34,611 bases of DNA from CAYTCZ01 sp964436315 (GTDB lineage: Bacteria; Actinomycetota; Thermoleophilia; Gaiellales; Gaiellaceae). This document shows, piece by piece, positions 23,803-31,346 of this stretch; position 1 is the first letter of the stretch, and each line of letters starts with the position of its first letter. A program made the position numbers and the translations under genes. The stretch spans positions 1-34,611 of the forward strand of contig CAYTCZ010000030.1 in the NCBI GenBank assembly GCA_964436315.1, read 5' to 3'. The notes beneath the pieces were generated by a model that ran no database searches, was not told where the DNA came from, and was given only the letters and a program-made list of their open reading frames with translations.

Positions 23803-23819
23803 GCGGATATCGTTTCGCG

Positions 23820-23840
23820 GATTTGATCAAGTGTCAAATC
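23820..23840. promoter_or_regulatory. Inverted repeat upstream of the GntR gene, candidate operator
   Basis: GATTTGA and TCAAATC flank a 7-nt spacer, and TTGATCAA (23823-23830) is itself a perfect 8-bp palindrome. The element runs into the stop codon of the upstream synthase-like gene and sits 18 bp before the GntR start. Autoregulation by the FCD protein is plausible but unproven. Confidence 0.4.
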
Positions 23841-25035
23841 ACGCGGAGGAGGTCGTCTCGGCGTTGGCGGCGAGCTGCCGGAACTCCTCATCCGAGACCA
23901 GACCGCGCTTCTCGGCGCCGAGCCTCTTCACCTCGGCGAGGAGGTCGCGATATGCATCCTCAGGAACATCCAATCCGAGCTCGCCCACCTTGATGCGGAT
24001 CGAGTCGATGCCACTTTTCTTTCCGAGAACGAGCTGTCGGTCGGCATCGACGATCTCGGCCGAAAACGGCTCGATCGAGGGTGGGTCATGGAACTGGCTT
24101 GCGACCGCGCCGCTCTCACGTGTGAAGAGATTCTCACCGACAACCGGTTTCCACGGCTCCAGCGCGTAGCCCGAGAGTTCCCGCACGAGCCGGGAGACGT
24201 CACGAGCCTTTCGCAAGTCGAGGTTCGTCTTGACTCCGTACAGCGCATCGAGGGTCAGAGCGATCTCGGCCAGGTCGGCGTTGCCGGCACGTTCGCCCAT
24301 GCCATTCACCGTGCCGTGGATCCAGGTGGCGCCGGCTCGCACGGCGGCGACCGCCGAGGCGGTGGCGAGCCCGAAGTCATCGTGTCCGTGGAAGTGCACC
24401 GGGACGCTCGGCCCAAGCCATTCGCGAGCTCTACCGACGAAGAATGCGACAGCCTCAGGAGTGAGCGCGCCGAGCGTGTCGACGATGACGACCTCCTTCG
24501 CGCCGGCCTCGCACGCTGCCGTATATACCTCCTGGAGGAAGCCGAGATCTCCGCGCGATCCGTCCACGCCAAAGAACGCGACGGTGATGCCGTGTTCGGT
24601 CGCTTCCGACACCGCTTTCACGATGCGCTCCGTGACCTTCTCTCGGGTCAGCCCGTAGGCCGAGAGCTTGAGGTCACTCAGCGGCGATTCGATCACGGTC
24701 GAGTGAACGCCGAGTTCAATCAGTACCTCGACGTCGGCCATTACCGCCCGCGAGAAGCCCCAAATTTCTGCCCGGAGTCCTGCCTCACTCACCAGCCGGA
24801 CGGCTTCGTAGTCGTCAGCCGAAACGCGCGGGAAACCGGCTTCGATTCGATCGACGCCGAGTCCATCGAGTGCTTTCGCGATTTGCAGTTTGTCATCCGG
24901 GTTCAACACGACGCCCACGGTCTGCTCGCCATCACGGAGGGTTGTGTCGTAGAGGCCTATCCGGCCGGCCGGCTCGACGGAGCCCTCGGCGAGCTCGTTT
25001 AGATGGCCGGTCCAAATCTTCGATTTGCTCGTCAT
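23839..25035 (-). CDS. Homocitrate synthase/2-isopropylmalate synthase-like DRE-TIM metallolyase
   Basis: This 398-residue enzyme condenses or cleaves an acyl-CoA and a 2-oxoacid at a divalent metal. The signature LYDTTLRDGEQTVGVVL (28-44) carries the metal-binding Asp and catalytic Arg. VPVHFHGHDDFGLATASA has the HxH metal ligands, and HGTVNGMGERAGNADLAEI the glycine-rich loop. The C-terminal part (LVLGKKSGIDSIRIKVGELG) resembles homocitrate synthase/NifV relatives. There is no leucine-binding LeuA regulatory domain, so feedback inhibition as in leucine synthesis is unlikely. Its ATG overlaps the M24 peptidase stop by 4 bp. In this catabolic setting it may assemble or split a branched 2-hydroxyacid; the exact substrate is unknown. 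Confidence 0.85.
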   Translation of the reverse strand: MTSKSKIWTGHLNELAEGSVEPAGRIGLYDTTLRDGEQTVGVVLNPDDKLQIAKALDGLGVDRIEAGFPRVSADDYEAVRLVSEAGLRAEIWGFSRAVMADVEVLIELGVHSTVIESPLSDLKLSAYGLTREKVTERIVKAVSEATEHGITVAFFGVDGSRGDLGFLQEVYTAACEAGAKEVVIVDTLGALTPEAVAFFVGRAREWLGPSVPVHFHGHDDFGLATASAVAAVRAGATWIHGTVNGMGERAGNADLAEIALTLDALYGVKTNLDLRKARDVSRLVRELSGYALEPWKPVVGENLFTRESGAVASQFHDPPSIEPFSAEIVDADRQLVLGKKSGIDSIRIKVGELGLDVPEDAYRDLLAEVKRLGAEKRGLVSDEEFRQLAANAETTSSA

Positions 25036-26210
25036 ACCCCTACCTCCACGGTACGAAAGTCATCCGGAAACGAGCACAGCTTCTCGTTGCCGTCCTTCTT
25101 GATGAGGAAGTTGTCCTCGAGGCGGAGTCCTCCGCCGCCCTCCCAGTAAATGCCTGGTTCGATGGCCAAGACCATGTTCTCAAGAATCGTTCCCTCACCG
25201 GCCTGGTGTGCGTACGGTGGCTCGTGTGCCCGTGCGCCGACACCGTGGCAGATGGGGTGCGAGGGCTGACCGGGGTAGCCGGCTTCGGCGGTTCTCGTTC
25301 TGATCAGCGCATCGAGATCGGGCAAACTCGCTCCGTCGACGGCCATCGAGGTCGCCTCATCGAAGATCGCGAGCAGGGTCTCCAGAAGATCGTTGTACTC
25401 GGTCGTGAGCTCACCGGGGCAAAGGTTCTTGGTGTGATCGCACCAGTAGCCGTCGGCGCACACCCAGATCTCGAACAGCGTCGGCTCGTTCTCTTGAATC
25501 GGTCGATTACTTGTCGTCGTGAAGGTCTGGATACCCGGTCCGGACCAAACCAACGAGAACCCTCGTGCCATGTCGACGCGACCCTCGTAGCCGACGCCGA
25601 CGGCGTGCACGTGGCCCTCCCACATCGCCGCCACTTCGCTCTCTGTCATGCCGGGCCGAATGTTCTCCCTGACACGATCCATCGCCGCAGCGGCCAACTC
25701 GTTTGCCAGCCGCATGCGTTCGATCTCCTGTGGTGTCTTCAGTGCCCTGGCCCGCGCGAGCAGCGGCGATGCGTCAACGCCGTTTTCGAACGCTGAGAAG
25801 AACTGCTGCGAGAAAACCGTCGGCTCGCCCACCATCCGATCGGAGGCTTGCGTGCCCTGCGACAACTCGAGACCAATGCGTCCATCGAGTCCCCGATCGT
25901 TCAGCACGGCGAGTGCGGCATCCAATGAGCGAGCGGTCGGCGGTCGTGGATCGCTCTCGTCATAGCCCTTGAACAGTCTGATGTCGTCGGCCCACGCGGT
26001 TCGCTGCGCAGTCTCCTCTTGAGGTTCGAGGACGATCAGCGTTGGAGGGCCTTCGCGGGGAAACACTGCGACGTCGTAGCCCTTCATGCACCAGTAGTTC
26101 GTCAGGTAGAGGACGTTGTCCGGAGTCCGGACCACCAAAGCATCGAGATCCTCGTCTGCCATCGCGACGCGGACCCGATCGAGCTTCGCGTCGTCGCGCG
26201 GCCACGTCAT
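25032..26210 (-). CDS. M24 family metallopeptidase (Xaa-Pro aminopeptidase/prolidase-like)
   Basis: The protein of 392 residues has a creatinase-type N-domain (VVRTPDNVLYLTNYWCMKGY) and a pita-bread catalytic domain. Metal-ligand positions read Glu (LFEIWVCADG, usual Asp), Asp (YWCDHTKN), His (ICHGVGARAHEPPY), Glu (LAIEPGIYW) and Glu (LRLEDNFLI). Four of five match, and the fifth is a conservative change, so this copy is likely an active two-metal hydrolase of an N-terminal or imido peptide bond. This contrasts with the degenerate paralogue at 12263. It starts at ATG 26210 after 198 bp without a gene, so it probably has its own promoter, and it is coupled by ATGA to the synthase-like gene. 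Confidence 0.88.
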   Translation of the reverse strand: MTWPRDDAKLDRVRVAMADEDLDALVVRTPDNVLYLTNYWCMKGYDVAVFPREGPPTLIVLEPQEETAQRTAWADDIRLFKGYDESDPRPPTARSLDAALAVLNDRGLDGRIGLELSQGTQASDRMVGEPTVFSQQFFSAFENGVDASPLLARARALKTPQEIERMRLANELAAAAMDRVRENIRPGMTESEVAAMWEGHVHAVGVGYEGRVDMARGFSLVWSGPGIQTFTTTSNRPIQENEPTLFEIWVCADGYWCDHTKNLCPGELTTEYNDLLETLLAIFDEATSMAVDGASLPDLDALIRTRTAEAGYPGQPSHPICHGVGARAHEPPYAHQAGEGTILENMVLAIEPGIYWEGGGGLRLEDNFLIKKDGNEKLCSFPDDFRTVEVGV

Positions 26211-26408
26211 CTGAGGCCCGGTGAGGTCGTCGCGCTCATTCGTTACACGTCACTCTGCAAGCCGCCACAGCGCGTGCGCCCCTTTCGAAACACGTCGAAG
26301 TAGGCTCAAGGCGGTGGGGTGGGGCTGGCCGGCCCGCTACCCGCGCGAGTAGCCGATCGGCGCGGCATGCGATCTGACCGACGGGGATGCTGCGCTCTGA
26401 CTCGCGCT

Positions 26409-27275
26409 TCACCAACGCACCCGCGGTGGAGCCGGGGCTCCGTGGGCCTCTTCCCACGAAACGACCGGGTTGCGAAGGATGCCGACGTGCTCGATCTCGC
26501 ACTCCACGACGTCCCCCGGCCGCAGATACAGCTCCTCCGCATCGGGGCTGAAACCGGCGACACCCGACACGGTGCCGGTAGAAAGAACGTCACCCGCGGA
26601 ATAGCCGAGCGGTGAGTAGTGCGAGATGATCTCTGGGATCGTGACCGACATGTTCCCCGAGTGTGAGACCTGCCTCGGCTTGCCGTTCACACGGAGCTCC
26701 ATCTCGAGGTCGTGGGGATCGGGCACCTCGTCCGGTGTGACGATCCATGGGCCGAGTGGGCAGAAGGTATCGATTGCCTTGCAGAAGCTAAAGACACCGG
26801 ACTCCATCTCCCGTCGTTGGATGTCGCGGGCGGTGATGTCGTTGAAGATCACGTAGCCTCCGACGTACTCCATCGCTTCCTCGGGCCCGAAGTGCTTGCC
26901 ATCTTTGGCGATCACGATCGCGAGTTCGAGTTCGTAGTCGAGTTCCTCGGTGAGATGCTCCGGATAGACCACGGGCTCGTCGGGACCGACGATCGCGTCC
27001 ACGTTCTGAAAGAAGACGATCCACGGTGCGATCTTGTGCGTCCAACCGACCTGCTTCGACTCCTCCTCGTGCTCGCGGAAGTTGCCAGCGGTATGGATGA
27101 ACTTCTTCGGGATGATTGGCGCTCGCAATTGCGCCTCGGCGAGGGCCACGCGATCTCCGGTCTCGGCCGCACCACCACCGGCGAAGTAACTCACCATGTT
27201 CGGGACATCGAGCACGATGATTTCACCGTTCTCGATTCGGCCGACTCGCCCCTCGTCGAACGTCACGAGCTTCAT
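26409..27275 (-). CDS. Fumarylacetoacetate hydrolase (FAH)-family protein
   Basis: This 288-residue enzyme belongs to the FAH family, which cleaves C-C bonds of, or hydrates and decarboxylates, 2-oxoacid intermediates from aromatic and amino-acid breakdown. The N-terminal part (MKLVTFDEGRVGRIENGEII) is the small domain. The catalytic domain has FIHTAGNFREHEEESK, YELELAIVIAKDGKHF with the ExE metal ligands, and YVIFNDITARDIQRRE with the Asp ligand. VLSTGTVSGVAGF corresponds to the usual GTPxG segment. GDVVECEIEHVGILRNPV is the conserved C-terminus. ATG 27275 overlaps the M20 gene stop by 4 bp. The substrate is likely a 2-oxoacid produced by the neighbouring hydrolases. Confidence 0.9.
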   Translation of the reverse strand: MKLVTFDEGRVGRIENGEIIVLDVPNMVSYFAGGGAAETGDRVALAEAQLRAPIIPKKFIHTAGNFREHEEESKQVGWTHKIAPWIVFFQNVDAIVGPDEPVVYPEHLTEELDYELELAIVIAKDGKHFGPEEAMEYVGGYVIFNDITARDIQRREMESGVFSFCKAIDTFCPLGPWIVTPDEVPDPHDLEMELRVNGKPRQVSHSGNMSVTIPEIISHYSPLGYSAGDVLSTGTVSGVAGFSPDAEELYLRPGDVVECEIEHVGILRNPVVSWEEAHGAPAPPRVRW

Positions 27276-28525
27276 GCGGCATCTTCTTCCTGCCCGCAGA
27301 TGCGGACGGTTGCGAGTGCGTAGATCGTGGCCATCTTCACCAGCCCTTCGATGTCGAGGTTCTCGCCGAGTTCGGCATCCGGCAGGCCGCTCGACGTTCC
27401 GTAATTGACTGTCTCGATGCCGTACCGTGTTAGGACGGAAGCATCCGAAAACCAGCGGGTCGTATCGCGTTCGGGCCTCGCTCCGAGGACGAGTTCGTGG
27501 CACTCGTCGATGGCGGCGATAAGCGGGTGCTCCTCCGAGATCGCGGCACCGGGCGCCGTCACGTAGATCTCGGACTCGATGCCGTAGTCCGGGAACCGAG
27601 CGGCAAGGCCTCGCACGAACTCACCGAGTTCGGCACGGGCCTCCGACATGCGCATGATCGGCGGGACGCGAACGTCGAGGAAAAGGTCGGTTCTGTGCGG
27701 AGTTCGGCTTACCCGCCAGCCATAGCCGCCGCCGACGGCTCCGATGTTGACGACACCTCTCTTGTTGCCGTACGACGTCCGTTCCTCCCAGGCCGGAATC
27801 CATTCCATGACGGCGTCGAGAACTTCTCGCATCCGCACGATCGAGTTCTCCTTGAGGCGTCCCTCACTGAAGGCCGTATGAATGAAGGGGCCGCTCGTCG
27901 AGATGCGCATCCAAATCGTCCCGTAGTGACCCAGGACGACTTTCTGCTCAGTTGGTTCACCGAGAATGCACATGTCGGCGATGCCACCGTGCGTCACCAG
28001 GTAACGACTACCGGCCGCATAACCGCGATAGTCCTTACCCCGGTACTCGTCCCCCCACTGTGTCTTCTCGATCTCCCCGGAGACGGCCGCTATCAACACG
28101 TCCCCGCGTAGCCGAACGCCCGCGTCCAGAAGTGCCTGCACGGCCTCGACGTAGCAGCAGAGCGCGCCCTTCATGTTCGAGATCCCAAGGCCGTAGATGC
28201 GGCCGTTCTTTGTAAACCCGTTGGGCTGGAAACCGGGAATGTGAGCCAACCACTGCTCGCTGCCCGAGTACGAGGTGTCCATATGACCGTTGAACATCAG
28301 ACTCGGCTTCCCGACACTTCCCTCCAGCAAACCGATCACGTTCGGGCGGCCTTCCTCGACCTCCTGCCATTGCGTCCGGAGGCCGATTTCTTCGAACCGG
28401 TCTCGCATGAAAGCACCCATGGCCTCTTCGCTTCCGGTCGGGCTCGGAATCGACACCGCCTGGAGCGCCATCTGGACAAGCCGCTGTTCGTCGACGGATT
28501 TGATGATTCGCTTATCGGGGCTCAC
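27272..28525 (-). CDS. M20 family amidohydrolase/peptidase (ArgE/DapE-like)
   Basis: This 417-residue zinc hydrolase should cleave an amide bond of an N-acyl amino acid or peptide. Metal ligands His81 and Asp83 are in FNGHMDTSYSG. The bridging Asp expected in the xDMKGG motif is Asn117 here (GLGISNMKGA). The Glu pair region reads VSGEIEKTQ (Glu151). GEPT and the dimerisation-domain His in GPFIHTAF are present. The Asn could lower or alter metal binding. GTG 28525 forms a GTGA overlap with the LLM stop; the frame is open to 28615, but the extra 30 residues look non-coding. It is translationally coupled on both sides. Confidence 0.87.
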   Translation of the reverse strand: MSPDKRIIKSVDEQRLVQMALQAVSIPSPTGSEEAMGAFMRDRFEEIGLRTQWQEVEEGRPNVIGLLEGSVGKPSLMFNGHMDTSYSGSEQWLAHIPGFQPNGFTKNGRIYGLGISNMKGALCCYVEAVQALLDAGVRLRGDVLIAAVSGEIEKTQWGDEYRGKDYRGYAAGSRYLVTHGGIADMCILGEPTEQKVVLGHYGTIWMRISTSGPFIHTAFSEGRLKENSIVRMREVLDAVMEWIPAWEERTSYGNKRGVVNIGAVGGGYGWRVSRTPHRTDLFLDVRVPPIMRMSEARAELGEFVRGLAARFPDYGIESEIYVTAPGAAISEEHPLIAAIDECHELVLGARPERDTTRWFSDASVLTRYGIETVNYGTSSGLPDAELGENLDIEGLVKMATIYALATVRICGQEEDAA

Positions 28526-29586
28526 GGACGGACGTGCGGTAGGACTTTCTCGCCGAAAAGCTCGAGCTGTCTGATGCGCTCCGCCCCCCACAGCTCGAGC
28601 ATGATGTGAGTGCAACCCGCCTCACGGTACTCCGCGATCGCACGGATGCAGTCGTCGGGCGTGCCGGCGATCGGCTTGCATTTGTCGAGAATCTCGTCAC
28701 TGACCTGCTCTTTTGCCGCGAGCCTCCCGCCAGCTTCCATCGCGTCGGCGACCGGGCGAACCTCGTCCTGGGTGAGCTCGGCCAGATCGAGCAGCGTGTC
28801 CGCCGACGCCTGGATGTTCTGGACCTTGTTCGCGAGGTACATGCCGGCGATTTCCCGGGCTCCGTCACGACCCGTCTCGCGATCTTCGTCGATCGAGGCC
28901 ACGATGGTGCAGCCGACATCGATCTCAGCACCGTTGCGACCGACTGCTTCGGCGGCCGCGGCGATGTTCTCGCGGGCGTAGCGCACGAACGCTGGGGTCG
29001 TGATGCTGGGAGTCAGGAGTCCGTCGGCGAGCTCACCTGCAGCTTGCTGCATACGGGGTCCCGTGCCGGCGATGTACATGGGGACACCTCCTCGCGGCGT
29101 CTCGGCGTCATCTCGGAGCGGCGGAACATGGGCGGTGAACTCCTTGCCCTCAAAATCGACGGCTCCGCCCTCGAGGATCGAACGAATTATCTTTGTTGCC
29201 TCGACGACGGCCGTTCGTGGTCGAGCTCCCTCGTCGAGACCGGCGTGCTTCATGAAGATTTTCGACGCTCCGAGACCGAGGTAGAAGCGACCAGGACCGG
29301 CAATCTCCTGTGTGACCCGTGCTTCCATCGCGACCTGGACCGGGTGACGTGTATAGGGCGAGATGATTCCCCAGCCGACGGCGAGACGCTCTGTCTCATT
29401 CGCGACGAGGGCGGACAGCGCGGTGAGCGAACGCCCTTCCATCGAGTGCTTTCGCCACCACGGGTACGCCTCTGCAAGCCAAATCGTGTCGAAGCCGGTT
29501 CGGTCCATCGCTCGGGCATGCCCGAGGATCTCCTCGACAGGCTCCATCGTGAGCTGCATGACCCCTATGCGGAACGGCGGTGCCAC
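28522..29586 (-). CDS. LLM-class oxidoreductase, methylene-H4MPT-reductase-like
   Basis: This 354-residue luciferase-like TIM barrel probably uses F420 or FMN. Key segments are FRIGVMQLTMEPVEEIL, FDTIWLAEAYPWW, LAVGWGIISPYTRHPVQVAM, GPGRFYLGLGASKIFM and VPMYIAGTGPRMQQAAGELADG (begins GGVPMYIAGTG), followed by a C-terminal DDCIRAIAEYREAGCTHIML helix-strand. The pattern is that of the Mer-like F420 branch. GTG 29586 is the start, 35 bp after the preceding LLM gene, and the stop overlaps the M20 gene start by 4 bp. With that neighbour it may oxidise the substrate that the amidohydrolase then opens; this is inference. Confidence 0.87.
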   Translation of the reverse strand: MAPPFRIGVMQLTMEPVEEILGHARAMDRTGFDTIWLAEAYPWWRKHSMEGRSLTALSALVANETERLAVGWGIISPYTRHPVQVAMEARVTQEIAGPGRFYLGLGASKIFMKHAGLDEGARPRTAVVEATKIIRSILEGGAVDFEGKEFTAHVPPLRDDAETPRGGVPMYIAGTGPRMQQAAGELADGLLTPSITTPAFVRYARENIAAAAEAVGRNGAEIDVGCTIVASIDEDRETGRDGAREIAGMYLANKVQNIQASADTLLDLAELTQDEVRPVADAMEAGGRLAAKEQVSDEILDKCKPIAGTPDDCIRAIAEYREAGCTHIMLELWGAERIRQLELFGEKVLPHVRP

Positions 29587-29621
29587 GTGTCCTTATCCTC
29601 GCTGAGTCGCGCGAGTCGTGC

Positions 29622-30692
29622 TCAGTCCTTGAAGGCCTCGATAACGTCGGAGATCGCGTCGAGGTAGGCGGGAAACGAGAACTCCGGAAGCTCGGCCTCA
29701 TCCGGGAAATGCCCTTCGAATAGCGGGTAGTAGCCGCCGGGCGCGGCGGGATTAAGGGCCACCGTGGTTATTCCGGCGTCCTGATATGCCGTGATCCGTG
29801 CTCGGGCGTGGTCCGGCGAACCGCTGATTGTGAGCGAGCTGGCCATTTCGTCAGAGACACAAGCGACCGCCCCTGCCAAGTCGGCCGCGGCGACCAACTC
29901 TTGAATTCGCTCGAGCGCGGATCCGAAGCCGGCGGCCGAGATGCTCGTGGCATATGACGGCGATGAACCGAGTGCGGTCGAAAACATGACCACCTGTCCC
30001 TTGACTTGTTGAAGGCCGGCGTCATCCGGAGTGATGATCGAGGGGAAGCCACAGACTACGTCGAAATCGTCGAGTGATCGATCTGCCTTCTTGGCGCCGA
30101 TTTCGAGGTTTGGGAAGACGACGTCGCGGACATACTCGAGTGACCAGAAGTAACCGAGGACGCCGTCGGCGAGTTCGCCGGCGAGCTGCACCATCCTTGG
30201 GCCGACTGCGGCGAGATAGATCTTCGCCGGACTCGAGACCGGCGGCATCATGAGCTGAAAGCCGCGGACGTGGAAGATCTCTCCTTCGTATGTGACGAGC
30301 TCGCCGGCCAAGATCGGTCGAATGATGGACAGGTACTCTCGCATCGCTTGAAGTGGCTGTTCGTACACGCGCCCATGCCAGTTGTTCACATATGAGCGCG
30401 CTTGAAGACCGAGCCCGAGCACGAGTCGCTCCCCCGAGTACTGGTGGAGAGTTGCTGCAGAGAGCGCCATGGCGACCGGGCTTCGGCTCCAGATTCCGAC
30501 GACTCCGGTTGCGATCCCGATGTCCTCGGTCGCTCCTGCGACGGCTGTTCCCGGGACGAACGCGTCGCCAAACGTGATCTCCGGGATCCAGACGTTTTGA
30601 AAGCCAGCGCTCTCGGCTGCTCTTGCGAACTCGACGGTCGGTTCGAGCGGCAGTCCCTCGAGAAACAGGCCAAGGTCATGGTCCTGCGTCAT
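29622..30692 (-). CDS. LLM-class oxidoreductase, methylene-H4MPT-reductase-like (second of a tandem pair)
   Basis: This 356-residue protein is of the same family as its downstream neighbour. It has LGLFLEGLPLEPTVEFARAA, FQNVWIPEITFGD, IATGVVGIWSRSPVAMALSA, GERLVLGLGLQARSYVNNWH and PAKIYLAAVGPRMVQLAGELADG (cut: KIYLAAVGPRMVQLAG). GGAGG lies 8 nt before ATG 30692; the frame runs open to 30896, but that extension overlaps the divergent promoter region. It heads the LLM-LLM-M20-FAH set and is divergent from the OsmC gene. Tandem LLM genes may form a heteromer, as luciferase A and B do, but this is not shown. Confidence 0.87.
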   Translation of the reverse strand: MTQDHDLGLFLEGLPLEPTVEFARAAESAGFQNVWIPEITFGDAFVPGTAVAGATEDIGIATGVVGIWSRSPVAMALSAATLHQYSGERLVLGLGLQARSYVNNWHGRVYEQPLQAMREYLSIIRPILAGELVTYEGEIFHVRGFQLMMPPVSSPAKIYLAAVGPRMVQLAGELADGVLGYFWSLEYVRDVVFPNLEIGAKKADRSLDDFDVVCGFPSIITPDDAGLQQVKGQVVMFSTALGSSPSYATSISAAGFGSALERIQELVAAADLAGAVACVSDEMASSLTISGSPDHARARITAYQDAGITTVALNPAAPGGYYPLFEGHFPDEAELPEFSFPAYLDAISDVIEAFKD

Positions 30693-30724
30693 CGTGGATA
30701 CCTCCAATCCGCCGGAGCCGGGCC

Positions 30725-30744
30725 GCGAGACTACCACGTCTCGC
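30725..30744. promoter_or_regulatory. 7-6-7 inverted repeat between divergent LLM and OsmC operons
   Basis: GCGAGAC and GTCTCGC flank TACCAC, 33 bp from the LLM start and 67 bp from the OsmC start. Its place in a 118-bp divergent promoter region makes it a candidate shared operator. Confidence 0.4.
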
Positions 30745-30810
30745 TCGCCGTCTCGTACTCGCGGTGCACTCGTAGACTGCCCACCGCCAACCGACCGAAA
30801 GGTGAGACAG

Positions 30811-31335
30811 ATGTCCGACCAAGAGCCTCCCGTCGGTCTTCGTCCGGAGCAGAAGCGGGACGTGACGATCGCCGTTGACGCGCGCGCTGTCTTCAATCAG
30901 CGGAAGGAGGCGCGGGTATCAGTCGTCCAACCGCCCGGCGATACGTTCGAGATCGCGAGCGACGAAGGCGAGTACCTCGGAGGGGACAACACGGCTCCTC
31001 CACCGCTCGCCTACTTCAGTTCGGCCCTCGCATTCTGAATGCTGACTCAACTGTCCCGGTGCGGGACGGTCCTGAAGTTGCAGCTCGACGATGTCCATGT
31101 CCACGTGACTACCCGCTTCCACATCGAGGGTTCGATATTCAAAGGCACGCTCGTGAGCGAGCCGCTCGAGTTCGATTCGAGAATCGAGATCCAGTCGTCG
31201 GAACCGGAAGAACAAATCCAGCAGCTGGTCACGATCGCGGAGAACAGCTGTTACGTGATGCAGTCGGTGGCCAGGCCGGTCACCGTGAATCGGTCGTTCG
31301 CGCTCAACGGTCACGAGCTCGAGCTCGGCGAATAG
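30811..31335 (+). CDS. OsmC-family redox protein with in-frame UGA read as selenocysteine (Sec76)
   Basis: The reading frame from ATG 30811 to TAG 31333-31335 is interrupted only by TGA at 31036-31038. Reading the TGA as an amino acid gives 174 residues with the OsmC fold: GGDNTAPPPLAYFSSALAF, then residue 76 (UGA), then MLTQLSR, HVHVTTRFHIEG and a second redox site Cys147 in VTIAENSCYVMQ. Residue 76 is exactly the place of the family's peroxidatic Cys (as in AACFSMAL-type segments). A SECIS-like hairpin follows at 31050-31070. OsmC-like selenoproteins have been predicted from marine metagenomes, which supports the reading. Without decoding, the product would be two useless halves of 75 and 98 residues. 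The protein probably reduces organic hydroperoxides with a Sec/Cys pair. GAGGAGG links it to the SDR gene 11 bp on. Confidence 0.85.
31050..31070 (+). promoter_or_regulatory. Candidate bacterial SECIS element
   Basis: ACTGTCCCG and CGGGACGGT form a 9-bp stem (one U-G wobble, 31052/31068) with a GUG loop at 31059-31061. The stem starts 11 nt after the UGA and the loop lies 20 nt after it. Bacterial SECIS elements have the apical loop about 16-37 nt after the UGA with a G, often GU, at the start of the loop for SelB binding, and this hairpin meets both conditions. Confidence 0.75.
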
Positions 31336-31346
31336 AGGAGGCGAGA

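Noticed and set aside
24088..25002. 304-codon plus-strand open frame antisense to the synthase-like gene
   Set aside because: The DTTLRDGEQ and HxH motifs fix the coding strand as minus.
27276..27503. 76-residue N-terminal extension of the FAH-family protein
   Set aside because: It overlaps the M20 coding sequence out of frame; ATG 27275 gives the standard FAH N-terminus and a 4-bp overlap.
28606..29667. 353-codon plus-strand open frame antisense to the LLM gene
   Set aside because: The minus-strand LLM protein has clear family motifs; the antisense product has none.
31039..31335. A separate 98-residue gene starting at ATG 31039, directly after a TGA-terminated 75-residue gene
   Set aside because: Neither half has a ribosome-binding site or a complete OsmC fold on its own, apart from the upstream start. 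The two are in the same frame, and the TGA falls on the family Cys with a SECIS-like hairpin after it.
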